Assembly (NCBI GenBank): GCA_009746045.1
Contig: RPFO01000165.1
Span: forward strand, 1,224,046 to 1,288,045
From: Mesostigma viride
Lineage: Eukaryota; Streptophyta; Mesostigmatophyceae; Mesostigmatales; Mesostigmataceae
Length of the DNA stretch: 64,000 bases
Direction of reading: 5' to 3'
Shown here piece by piece: positions 19,467 to 31,065 of the stretch. The translations under genes were made by a program, and so were the position numbers. Under the pieces are notes generated by a model. That model searched no databases and was not told where the DNA came from. It saw only the letters and a list, made by a program, of their open reading frames with translations. Position 1 is the first letter of the stretch. Each line of letters begins with the position of its first letter.

Positions 19467-20468
19467 GAATGGCTTCCGGCACTCGTAGCCAGGTCGCTTC
19501 CGCGGTCGCGCTGCTGGCAGTAACGATTTTGATGCCGACGACTCTGCCGGTCTGGCCGCTTTGACTGCAACATCCGTAACTCTACCGATTCGGGTCTCCC
19601 AGGCGAAGTATTTTTTGACGCAGCAGCTGGGCTGGCTGCCCTGGCTTTGCCCCGCCGGTGGTGACGAGGACGCCGCCCTCGGTGCTCCCGATGGTGAGAA
19701 TCGGCGGTTGACGGTGGTGGTTTGAGCCGCGGTACGGCGGGGGGGGCCCCGCCCGAGCCTCCTTTGTGGCTTGCAAGGAGCTTTTGAAGGATGTTCGTGG
19801 GGTCAAGGTTTTTACCGGCTCAGATTGGACGCTGTGGATCCCTTTTAAGGACCATTTTTGGGCCTTGTTTCCCTTTATGCTGGCCTCCTTGGAGTGCTGG
19901 CAGGTGTTGTCCAGAACGTGCAACTGGATCGGCTCCTTTACGTTGCCTTGTTGGCCGTCGTCGATGGGCCTGCGCGTGCCTTGATGCAGACGCTCCCCCT
20001 GGATCGTCGCCTGGGCAGTCTGGCCATCACCAAGCTCATCCAGGTCTATGAGCATGGCAAGCTCACCAAGTCCATGCGTCTGGACTTGTGGAAACAAATG
20101 GCCCAACTTCGTCAAACTGCTCGCGAGACTGTGGAGCCGTATGTGAACCGCTCGGAACTGCTGTACGCCAAGCTACAGGCTGCAGGCATTACGTTCCCAG
20201 TCGCTGCCTTCATTGCCAGCGTCCTCAGCGGTCTGCGCGCCGAGTACCGGCCCGCGCTAATCTCCCTCCGTCTTGACGAGGTCGAGACTGTTCCGGTCCT
20301 GCGGCAGCGCCTGATGGAAGTTGAAGATCTGCTGACGGGTGGCCTCCCGTCCCCTGCAGATTCTGGCTCTGCCTCCAACCACGCGTACCATACCCCTGGC
20401 CGGGGGCGTGGCCCACGGAATGGCGGTGCCCGCGGCAACGGCAACGGCAACAGCAACGGCACCGGAAG

Positions 20469-20538
<70 letters not shown>

Positions 20539-23500
20539 CACGGCAACGGCCGCGCCCACGGCAATGGCCACGGCAACGGCCACGGCCATGGCGGTAGCAG
20601 CGGGGGGCGCGGCGGGCGCGGTGGTGGTCGCGGTGGTGGCGCAGGGGTCGGGCGTGGTCGCGGGCCGCCCTGCTCCGTCTGCGCCAAGCCTGGACATGAC
20701 GCCGCCACCTGCTGGACTGCCCATCCCGCCCAGCGCCCTGCTCACCTCCGCGGTGACGGCGCCGGGCACGCCCATCACACCGACGCAGGCCTGCCTCCCT
20801 TGGAGACGACGTACGCGTTCCACGTGGGTCGAGGCCCTTTGTGTGCTTCCCTGCGCGCCAACCCTTTAGGTGCTTCCCTGCGCGACGGTGTGCAGCCTCA
20901 CGGGCAGGCCTCGCTTCGTCCAGTGCACGGCCTTGCGCCTTCCCCGTCCCGCTCGGGCAGTCGTCTCTCGGCACCCCGCCCCAGCACCTCCTCGGACTCG
21001 ACGGCTGGTTCCTCAACCACCGCTCCTTCTGTGCTTCACACGGCCGCAACGGCCTCGGCTAGGTGTGCCCCGGAGTGGGTGGTTGACACGGGTGCCACGT
21101 ACCACATGACGCCTCACCGGGCGGACTTTGGCGATGGATTTGATCCCGCCTTCCGGCTGCGCATCACCGGCTCGGGCGGCAATCTGCATGCGGGCGGCAG
21201 GGGCCCTCTGCTTCTCCGGCTCGGCACCCCGGACGTGCACCTCGGCCCAGCTTTGTATGTCCCAGGCCTTCAGGCCCGCCTACTCTCGGTGAGCCAGCTC
21301 TTTAAAGCCGGCCATGATGTGGACTTTAAGCACCTGCGCCTCACTTTGGGGACCCGCACGTTCCCCCTCGTGGAGTGTGACGGCATTTACTTGCTCCGCG
21401 GGGTGGCGCCCCATGCCCTCGCCACATCAGCCGCCCCCGTGGACCTGATGCAGTGGCACCTGCGCCTCGGACACGCTGGCGCGGATCGTATTGCTCGGCT
21501 AGCCGCCGACCCCGCCTCAAACATGGTGACCCACGGTCCCAAGGCTCCCACGTGTCCTTCCTGCCCTGCCGGACACTTGCGGCGGAGCAGCTTTCCCCCC
21601 AGCACGACGCCACGCTGCGCGACCCCTCGCCATCGCCTGCACTGCGACCTGCTAGGTCCCATGCGGACCCCTGCCGTGTTGGGGGACTGGCGGTATGTCC
21701 TGGGCATCACGGATGAAGCCACTCGTTTTCACTGGGTTTACTTCTTGAAGACGAAGGACGCTGCCGTTGGGAGCCTGCGTCACTTCCTGGCCACGGAGAT
21801 CAAGCCGTTCCGGGCGTCCGCGGCCACGGCGCCTGTGGAGCTTCGCTCCGACCAAGACGCGGTTTTCACTGGCCAGGACTGGCGCGCCGTCTGCGCCGAG
21901 TATGGCGTGCGGCAAGAGTTCTCGTCCCCCTATACGCCGGAGCAGAACGGCGTGGCGGAGCGATTCTGGGGCGTCGCAGTTAGCATGACCAGGAGCATGC
22001 TGGCGCATGCTGGCCTCGGCAAGGAGTTCTGGGCTCTAGCCTTTGCATGCGCCATCTACATCATCAACAGGCTGCCCTGCCGCAGCAACCCGGAGCACGC
22101 AACGCCCTACTTCCTCATGTATGGGCGCCCTGCGGATTTATCCGGCATGCGTGTGTTTGGCTGCCCCTCCCACGTCTTGGTTGAGGGGGCAGCCCGTGAG
22201 AAGTTTGATTCTCGCGCTGAGGATGGCCTCTTCGTGGGATACAAGCTTGACTCCCCGGCCTACCTCGTATGGGTGCCCGACAAGGCGACGGGCGGCGGGC
22301 GTGTCATCGAGCGCAAGCACGTGCAGTTCGACGAGACGTGGCGCAACCGGGCCCCGCAGGCTGCGCAGTGGCTCCCGGCGGCCCCCTTTGCGGAGGCCGA
22401 CCTCTTTCCCGCCGACATGCTGACTCCTGCCCCTTTGCAGTTACCCTCTGCCTCTGCCGAGGACTCTGGGGGGCCGGCAACGCCCTCCACTGCCTTGCCC
22501 GCAGGCCGTGAGGACAGCTATGTCAGCATCGGGGGGACTCCTGAGCGTTTCGTTCTCCCCCCGGCCGCCGCTGCGGCCATCCAGGCACTTGTGCGGAACG
22601 GCCATGCTCCGACGGCTCCGGCTCCTGCCTCGGCGCCGACATCTTACCTCACCGTGTCAGATGCTCGACAGCATGCCCCTCTGTTGCGCGGACAGGCCTC
22701 TGGCCACTCGCGTTCTGCGGCGTCATATGAACACGCCGGGGCGGGGATGCCTCCGCCGCATTTGAGTACCTCGGTTGACCTGGAGAGCACGGCTGACAGC
22801 ACCGGCTATTCTCCTCCGGCGTCCCCTGGTGCCTCTGCAGGTCTCCTCCCCGTGTGGGGTTCCCGTGGTGCTGCCTTGTGTGGCGACCTTTCTCATGGCA
22901 GTAACACCCCCGCTCCCCCTGGTTTCGGGGGCGATGATGTATTGGATGACGCACTTTCTTCCTGGCCGGATCAACCTGTCACCAAGGCTGCACGGATCCA
23001 CGCGCATCACTCACTTGTCGCTGACCTGTGCTTCGCTGCTGCTTTTCATAGCCAGCCTGCGTCCGTGCCCTCCTCTCCCGCTGCCGCCCTTGCCTTGCCG
23101 GAATGGCGCACGGCCATGGAGAGTGAGCTGGCCAGCCTCCAGGAGCACCAGGTTTACGAGCTTCTGCATATGCGTGATCTTCCGCGCGGTGCCAAGCTCC
23201 TACCCACCAAGTGGGTCTTCGCCCAGAAAGCTGATGGGCGGTGCAAGGCCCGGTTTGTGTGCAAGGGGTTTGCACAGCGCGAGGGCATTGATTTCGGTGA
23301 GACTTTTGCTCCCACCGTCCGTGCTGCCACCGTGCGCCTGGGCTTGGCTCGTGCTGGCACTGCTGGCCACCCCATCCGGCAGCTGGATGTCCGCACCGCG
23401 TTCCTCTATGCTGAGTTGGAGGAGGACGTGTATGTCCTTCCCCCCAAGGGCTTTGAGGAGCGCGACCCCACTGGCCAAACGTACCTCTGGCGCCTCCGGC

Positions 23501-24605
23501 GGAGCCTCTATGGGCTCAAACAGGCGCCCCGGAACTGGCACCACACGCTCCGGGACTACCTCATCCATGAGACTGGCGCTGTCCAGAGCACCACGGACAC
23601 GTGTCTGTTCCTGTATGTTGGTGGTTTTGCCTTCGTCCATGTCGACGATCTCCTGGTCTCCCACTCCTCGGCGGAGTGGCTATCGCAGTGGACCCAACGG
23701 GTGTCCCAGCGCTTCCAGATCACCGAGACGGATGCCCCCTCCCTCTTTCTGGGGGTCTCCCTGGTCCTCGACCCGCCGGCGCGCACAGTTTTTCTGCACC
23801 AAGGCCCGTATCTGGAGGCCCTCGCTGAGCGCTTTGGGGTCTCCCCACGGGCGGTGAAGACGCCCGTCGTCCCCAACACCCCCCGTGGTGAGGGGGGGCT
23901 TCTCAACGCGGACGACACTCGCGTCTACCAAGCGATCACCGGGGCACTCCTGTATGCGATGGGATGCACTCGGCCTGACCTGGCATTCGCAGTCAACCTG
24001 CTGACTCAGAATATGAAAAACCCTACTGTAAGCGACCTTGGGCTGGCACGCCGGGTGCTTCAGTACGCGGTACACACCAAGGACCTGGGTCTGTCCTACT
24101 CGGGGCAGGGGGGGCTGGTGGCCTACTCGGATGCCGACTGGGCAAACGATCCTGTGGACCGCAAGTCAATCACTGGCAACGTGGTCATGTACCGCGGTGC
24201 TGCGGTGGAGTGGACCAGTCGCAAGCAGCCCACTCCAGCCCTGTCCACCTGTGAGGCCGAGTACATGGCCCTGTGCGGTGTCACGCAGCAGGTGGTCCCC
24301 TTCTCACCATCACCAAGGAGTTGGGTGACCCGGCCTCAGGGCCAATTCAGGTGTTTTGCGACAACACTGGTGCTGTGGCTCTGTCACGAGACCCTGTTCA
24401 CCCTCGGCGTACCAAGCACATCGACGTCAAGTACCACTACATTCGCGCGAAGGTCGCGGATGGCACCGTTCAGGTGTCTCACCTTCCTGGGGCAGCGATG
24501 ATCGCCGACATGCTCACCAAGGCACTACCGAGCCACGTTTTGTGGAGCTCAGACACAAGTTGTTGGGTATTTGAGTTACTGGCAATTAGTGATGAGACAA
24601 CATAA
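19467..24605 (+). pseudogene. L gag-pol polyprotein with frameshifts
   Basis: The likely start is ATG 19467. Gag changes frame at least once before 19920; a long open frame runs 19858-24501. After gag there is a (Gly-Asn)n tract (about 20430-20600) and zinc knuckle CSVCAKPGHDAATCW. Protease shows WVVDTGATYHMTP. Integrase has WHLRLGHAG ... CPSCPAGH, HCDLLGP, ELRSDQDAVF and EQNGVAERFWG, a normal D,D35E. RT has KWVFAQK, LDVRTAFLYAELEEDVYV and FVHVDDLL. RNase H begins SDADWANDP. Near 24296 a one-base loss in a C run moves the rest (FCDNTGAVALSRDP, HIDVKYHYIR, ADMLTKALP) to another frame, ending at 24605. Confidence 0.9.
20430..20600 (+). repeat. GGCAAC hexamer repeat inside L gag
   Basis: Tandem GGCAAC/GGCCAC units encode Gly-Asn/Gly-His. 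It precedes a Gly/Arg-rich stretch and the zinc knuckle, so it is probably part of the RNA-binding tail. Confidence 0.85.
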
Positions 24606-24703
24606 GGACACACTTGCTAGCCTGTGACACTGGTCCCATACTACAGTTCTTTTAGTGAACATTTGTTCTGGCTTGCTTGAGTTTGTTTTCCGGCCTGTGT
24701 GCC

Positions 24704-24715
24704 GAGTAAGGGGGG
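24704..24715 (+). other. L polypurine tract
   Basis: GAGTAAGGGGGG directly before the 3' LTR. Confidence 0.8.
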
Positions 24716-25151
24716 TGTCAGAAGTATCGACACACCTGCCTGAAACTAGTACTTATAGTTTAGTGCTAGCTCTGGACTACATGAACGGGCATGTGCCGCA
24801 TGTTTAAGTTCTGTTCCATAAGTGACCCAGTCATTCTGTGACTGACCTTGAACTTTGGTTGTGAATGGTTGGCTTGAGATCACGTTATGATTGTAACTGC
24901 CACACATGCAGTCAGAAAAGAACCGGTTTGGTGTGGCCACGTTGTAGGTAGATCATAACTGCTACCCAGTAGCTGAGCCTGGACTTGTTTAAAAGGCGAA
25001 GCTACGCACCTTGTTTGCTCTCTTAGTACCTCACACCTCACACACTCCTGTGGTGGAACTAGCAGCCGGCCAGCTGCCGACTGAGACTTATTTTTATCTG
25101 AGTGAAATAAAGTAAAACTTTGTGGCAAACATTGTTTTCTCACTCCTAACA
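24716..25151 (+). repeat. L 3' LTR
   Basis: 436 bp, followed by GTTAG at 25152. Confidence 0.93.
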
Positions 25152-25251
25152 GTTAGGGCCCGAAAAATACAGATGGCTAGGCGTATATGCAGATCTGTTT
25201 TTTTATTCCAGATCTGTACGTAAACTCCGACGTAATGCCCTTACGTCTTCG

Positions 25252-26629
25252 AGACTCGTCCCGGGCCATGCATGCGGGCGGTGCGGCACAAATACCTGAA
25301 AATTAGCCAAAATTAGTCAGCCATGGTTTTAAAAGTAAGCTAATGGAATTTTAAGGCATGGTAAAACCAGTCCTGAAAAGCTAGCAGCCCAGTTTTATCG
25401 CGTGTAGATTGTTTGCTTTCTCGACATTTTGTTCGGACGCGAGTGCATTATCACGGGAAGCATTACGATTGGTAGGCAACGATGTCGACGTACGTGAAGC
25501 CTCTGCTCTATGACGGGAAGGCATCTGGCGTTGCTGCAACTGGAATCAGGCCAGTGCCATGTTCGGCACCGTGCACGCGGAAATAAGGCGCCGTCACGTT
25601 AGATAGCACTGCTGAGGACGAGCTGCGCCTGCCTGCCCATAGTTACCGAGTTTTTCTCGCATCGCACTGCATTATTGCTGGCCAGACTTTGCTGCCTTTA
25701 TGCCCGACAGATTGGTTCACGAACCGTTTTAATTTGCTGCGTGCGTGGCTCCTGCCCTTCCATGGCAATGTTTGCAATTTCGCACTTTTTCGTTGTGATT
25801 GTTGGCACATACTACATAGCCATGCACATGACATACTGCATGAAGGTCGCAAAGTTAGGTATAGTTTCTGCTTGTAAATCCTGACGTTATTGCTTCACAC
25901 ACGCTTCCTTGCAATGAAGGCCCTGGCCGAAGCTCGTTGCTTGCCAAAGCCTTCCTGTGTTGAACAGCGGTTCTCAGTGGGCACATGAAAGAGACGTTGC
26001 CAGGCATTGTAAGATTTCCAACCACACGCTTGTCCTGTAACCATGCAATTCATTCCATTTGCGTTATGAAGCTGGCAGCTTGTGAGCCTGCAACCATTAA
26101 TTGCAGTTTGGCACATGTTACAACAAGTAGGCTCCTTGAATTTAGGCTGCTTTCTCGCTTATTTTTGCTGATGCTACAGGCAACTTTGGACTTTACACGA
26201 ACTTGAGTCCCACCCGCATCCAGCCCCCCCAATCATCCATCCACTCCGTCCCTACCCACCCAATTATACCACCGTCTTCCCGCCCACTCTTGAACTAATC
26301 AGCCCAACCCCCCAGCCCAAGACACAGGCAAATGCCCATGTAGCCACCCATGTGCGCGTGCAAAGAGACACTCAACTAGCTAGGCTGCATATACGTGCCA
26401 TGGGGGCATAACAGGTGCATGGGCGCAGGTGCACATGCAGGCCCGCAGGCATGCACACAAGCAGGCAGACAGGCTGACAGATGGGTGGGCAGTAGGCGGG
26501 TGGCAGACATGCAGGCGGGCAGGCGGGAGGATGGGCAGAACGTTGGGTGGACAGGCGAGTAAGAAGGTCGTTGGGTCCAAGCAACCAGTTTATTGGTGAT
26601 GGATTAATGTATGTGGCGCATGTGTGCAA
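25252..26629. other. Element M interior, left, no gene
   Basis: AT-moderate sequence with only short, unsupported ORFs. It turns purine/pyrimidine-biased and CA-rich toward 26600. Confidence 0.4.
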
Positions 26630-27350
26630 GTCTGCCTGTGTTTGTGTGGGATTGTATGCATGTGCACGTGTGCTCGTGGGTGTGTGCACATTTGTGTGCA
26701 TGTGTGTTCTGACGACGATGTGTGTGTTAGTGTGTGCGCATGTGTTAGCGTGCATGTGCGCACGTGGGTGTGTGCATGTGTGCATGTGTGCATGTGTGCA
26801 TGTGTGCATGTGTGCGTGTGTGCGTGTGTGCATGTGTGCATGTGTGCGTGTGTGCGTGTGTGCGTGTGTGCGTGTGTGCGTGTGTGCGTGTGTGCGTGTG
26901 TGCGTGTGTGCGTGTGTGCGTGTGTGCGTGTGTGCGTGTGTGCGTGTGTGCGTGTGTGCGTGTGTGCGTGTGTGCGTGTGTGCGTGTGTGCGTGTGTGCG
27001 TGTGTGCGTGTGTGCGTGTGTGCGTGTGTGCGTGTGTGCGTGTGTGCGTGTGTGCGTGTGTGCGTGTGTGCGTGTGTGCGTGTGTGCGTGTGTGCGTGTG
27101 TGCGTGTGTGCGTGTGCGCGTGTGCGTGTGTGCATGTGTGCATGTGTGCATGTGTGCGTGTGTGCGTGTGTGCGTGTGTGTGTGTGCGTGTGTGCATGTG
27201 TGCATGTGTGCATGTGTGTATGTGTGTGCGTGTGTGCATGTGTGTGTGAACATTTGTGTGCATGTGTAGTATGTGGGCGTGTGTGTGTGAACATTTGTGT
27301 GCATGTGCAGTATGTGGGCGTGTGTGTGTGTGCATGTGTGTGTGCTGGGG
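26630..27350. repeat. TGTGTGCG octamer minisatellite
   Basis: About 700 bp of TGTGTGCG/TGTGTGCA units; 26840-27115 is almost uninterrupted TGTGTGCG. It is open in several frames on both strands, giving spurious Cys-Val or His-Thr ORFs. Alternating purine-pyrimidine of this type can adopt Z-DNA. Confidence 0.95.
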
Positions 27351-28367
27351 GGTAGGATGGATAGGGAAAACAAAGAGTGAAAAATGCAAGGTGTGGGGGA
27401 GTTCAATGTTTCACCTCGCGGCAAAAGTCATTGTGCCTGCCGCGTATATTGACAAGCAGCTGTGGGCACGGTTGCAGCAAGTGAGTACACGCCAAGGGCC
27501 TAGACGGTTCATGCACTAGCACACAGCCAATGGGACGAAACATCTGCACATATAACTTGGGTTCATCAATTCTGCACATTACCGGCTTGGGTTCATCAAC
27601 TGAATTCTGCACCTTACACTTGCATGGCTCATGGTTTCAATCGCTGCTCAATTGACAGAAAATGCACAGGCCATCAACATTCAGATATGTTAATCCTGAA
27701 AAGTGACCTTCCACACCAGGAGAATGAAGGTCGATGCTGCTTTGACGCATGAGCCTAATCCACGTGCTCTCGGAGGTCTCCACCTCGGCAGGAGCACCTG
27801 CAGGCGTCGTGGCTCGCTTACCTCAAGCAATATGCGCATGCTGAAAGCTACCGGGGTCTATGCAGAGTTACATTATCGGCCCGGACAAAGCACATCTTTC
27901 TCGGCAACGAAGCTCTGAGCAGCGCTATATTGTCGTGGCCGGACTTCAATGTCGCCATTAAAATGTCAAAAGCTGTTTGATTCGTCCAAGGAAAATGCGT
28001 GCATGGTAGACAGATAATAAGATGCCCGGGCGTATAGACATGACAAGCAACTGCTTAGATGGCGCTCCTCGCGTTTTCCCTCGACTCAGTTCGTAATGGC
28101 GCCTAATCCAATGCAGCAAATGCACATGGGTGTGACCAGAATACAGAGCCTAGTGCACGCGGCATTATTGTTTGGTCTGTCGCACAATTGCTGTTGTGTT
28201 TGCAATTATTCTGCTCGCTAAGATGCAGGATTAACTTCGGCTTGATTTCTTAATTACCCTCGTGTGCAGGTCATACGGCTGACATTCCTCTAGCTTTCGT
28301 ACAGTAGCCATGGCTGAATTTTGCTTCCAGGTACTGAACAAGTGAACACGGCCTGCACCTCGACCCC
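27351..28367. other. Element M interior, right, no gene
   Basis: No supported ORF. A short direct repeat TTGGGTTCATCAA occurs near 27558 and 27588. Confidence 0.4.
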
Positions 28368-28485
28368 CGAAGACGTAAAGGCATTACGTCGGAGTTTACG
28401 TACAGATCTGGAATAAAAAAACAGATCTGCATATACGCCTAGCCATCTGTATTTTTCGGGCCCTAACTTTACAGATCTGTCAAAA

Positions 28486-29335
28486 GCCCTTTTTCGAATT
28501 TATCAACGATCACAAGCGTCTGCCCTTGCAACGCTTGCCTCATAATTAGCCGGCCATGCCGATTTGCAGTCGCCAGCCGGTCAGTAGTGGTGAAAGAATA
28601 TTTGGACTAAAAAAGAATCGCGGGCTTATTGCGCCTGAAGAAGAAGAAAGCCAAAGGCGCACTAGAACAAGCCTTTGGAGCCGCAGTTTAGCATGATTGA
28701 GTTATCATTTTTCCAGCCATCTACAGCGCTCTCTCCGATACAGCTAGCCTACCATGGCGTAGTCCTTAGCCAGCTACATCAATTTGTTCGTCTTTGTTCC
28801 TAAAGGAAATTTAAATTTCGTGACATCGTGCGCATGCGGCATTTCACGAAGCTACTGCAATCGCATTACGCTAAACAAAGTAAGCCAATGTTCCTAATCA
28901 GCGCCCGCATATGCATGCCACGTTTAGTCGCAAGGAGTCGCATAGACTATCTGTCTCACACTTTGTTAATCATCGCTCATTTGCTTACTGCTCCATGAGG
29001 GGAGCTGTGTACTACTGATTCTCTATCTTTTATGTATGGCAGTCGACTTAATGTCTTTTGCCATTCTTCAGGTTTCCACTCGTTCCCGTCGCTTGACAGG
29101 CTACTAAAGATGCCTTTGAGTTACGCGACATTTTCGGCCTCGTTTACTCTACACCCGGCACATCTGGGCTACTCATTATGTGCCGATGTCCACCGTAAGT
29201 TATTCAAGTTTTTTGCCTTGCATGGTTGTCAGTTTTGCTGGGCAATTTCTCCCCACCGAGATCTCTTTTTTCGCTTTGGCAACGCCATGCTATTGTATGG
29301 TATGCCTTCGTGCCATGCTAGTGGGTAGGTAGGTT
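28486..29335. other. CACTA-like element interior, no gene recognised
   Basis: A 98-codon ORF (29032-29328) has no recognisable motif. I see nothing else. Confidence 0.35.
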
Positions 29336-31065
29336 CACGTGCTTGTTCGTTGTCAAGAGAGGAATGCGTGTGGGTGGGTGGGTGAACGCACTTTTTCCCT
29401 GTCAAGGGAGGGATGCATGTGGGGTGGGTGAGTGCAAGTGCTTTTTCCTGTCAAAGGAGGGATGCATGTGAGGTGGGTGAGTGCACGTGCTTGTTCCTTG
29501 TCAAGGGAGGGATGCACGTGGGGTGGGTGGTTGCACGTGCTTTTTCCTTGTCAAAGGAGGGATGCATGTGGGGTGGGTGGGTGCACGCGCTTGTTCCTTG
29601 TCAAGGGAGGGGTGCATGTGCAGTAGGTGGGTGCACGTGCTTGTTTCTTGTAAAGGGAGGACTGCATGTGGGGTGGGTGGCTGCATGCGCTTGTTCCTTG
29701 TCAAGGGAGGGATGCATGTGGGGTGGGTGGGTGCATGCGCTTGTTCCTTGTCGAGGGAGGGATGCATGTGGGGTGGGTGGGTGCACGTGCTTGTTCCTTA
29801 TCAAGGGAGGGATGCTTGTGCATTAGGTGGGTTCACGTGCTTGTTTCTTGTAAAGGGATGGATGCATGTGGGGTGGGTGGGTACACATGCTTGTTCCTTG
29901 TCAAGGGAGGGATGCATGCGCGGTGGGTAGGTGCATGCTCTTGTTCCTTGTCAAGGTAGAGATGCATGTGGGTGGGTGGGTGCATGAAATTGTTCCTTGT
30001 CAAGGGAGGGACGCAGGTGGGGTGGGTGGGTGCACATGCTTCTTCCTTGTCAAGGGAGGGATGCATGCGCGGTGGGTGGGTGCATGTGTGTGTTCTTTAT
30101 CAAGGGAGGGATGCATGTGGGGTAGGTGGGCCCACATGCTTGTTTCTTGTAAAGGGAGGGGTGCATGCGGGGTGGGTGGGTGCACGTGCTTGTTCCTTGT
30201 CGAGGGAGGGATGCATGTGGGTTGGGTGGGTGCACGTGCTTGTTCCTTATCAAGGGAGGGATGCTTGTGCATTAGGTGGGTTCACGTGCTTGTTTCTTGT
30301 AAAGGGATGGATGCATGTGGGGTGGGTGGGTACACATGCTTGTTCCTTGTCAAGGGAGGGATGCATGCGCGGTGGGTAGGTGCATGCTCTTGTTCCTTGT
30401 CAAGGTAGAGATGCATGTGGGTGGGTGGGTGCATGAAATTGTTCCTTGTCAAGGGAGGGACGCAGGTGGGGTGGGTGGGTGCACATGCTTCTTCCTTGTC
30501 AAGGGAGGGATGCATGCGCGGTGGGTGGGTGCATGTGTGTGTTCTTTATCAAGGGAGGGATGCATTGCAGTAGGTGGGCCCACATGCTTGTTTCTTGTAA
30601 AGGGAGGGGTGCATGTGGGGTGGGTGGGTGCACGTGCTTGTTCCTTATCAAGGGAGGGATGCTTGTGCATTAGGTGGGTTCACGTGCTTGTTTCTTGTAA
30701 AGGGAGGGATGCATGTGGGGTGGGTGGGTACACATGCTTGTTCCTTGTCAAGGGAGGGATGCATGCGCGGTGGGTAGGTGCATGCTCTTGTTCCTTGTCA
30801 AGGTAGAGATGCATGTGGGTGGGTGGGTGCATGAAATTGTTCCTTGTCAAGGGAGGGACGCAGGTGGGGTGGGTGGGTGCACATGCTTCTTCCTTGTCAA
30901 GGGAGGGATGCATGCGCGGTGGGTGGGTGCATGTGTGTGTTCTTTATCAAGGGGGGATGCATTGCAGTAGGTGGGCCCACATGCTTGTTTCTTGTAAAGG
31001 GAGGGGTGCATGTGGGGTGGGTGGGTGCATGCGCTTGTTCCTTGTCGAGGGAGAGATGCATGTGG
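29336..31065. repeat. 50-bp minisatellite with higher-order structure
   Basis: About 34 copies of a unit like GTGGGTGGGTGCACGTGCTT + GTTCCTTGTCAAGGGAGGGAT. A variant GATGCTTGTGCATTAGG recurs at about 29811, 30260 and 30659, so blocks of eight or nine units were duplicated. Long ORFs through it (for example 29866-30408) only reflect the repeat. Confidence 0.93.

Larger units (their letters stand above)
18788..25151 (+). mobile_element. Element L: copia LTR retrotransposon, frame-damaged
   Basis: 436-bp LTRs (18788-19223, 24716-25151) differ at one base noted (GGAATTG against GGACTTG). Duplication GTTAG is at 18783-18787 and 25152-25156. The order gag, protease, integrase, RT, RNase H is that of copia. 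The primer site is at 19224 and the PPT abuts 24716. GC-rich coding sequence. Frameshifts in gag and RNase H make the copy non-functional even though the LTRs are young. Confidence 0.95.
18765..28485. mobile_element. Element M: DNA element with 118-bp terminal inverted repeats
   Basis: The right end (28368-28485) is inverted against the left end (18765-18787 plus 25157-25251), which copia L has split. The repeat begins TTTTGACAGATCTG, then GTTAGGGCCCGAAAAATACA, and matches over 118 bp with very few differences. No clear target duplication is visible. The interior has an octamer minisatellite and no transposase. Long terminal repeats would suit a Mutator-like element, but this is only an inference. 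Confidence 0.65.

Noticed and set aside
20112-20823. Minus-strand Pro/Arg-rich ORFs
   Set aside because: Shadows of the GC-rich L gag hexamer repeat.
26372-27424. Long His-Thr or Cys-Val ORFs on both strands
   Set aside because: Products of the TGTGTGCG tandem repeat, open in several frames at once.
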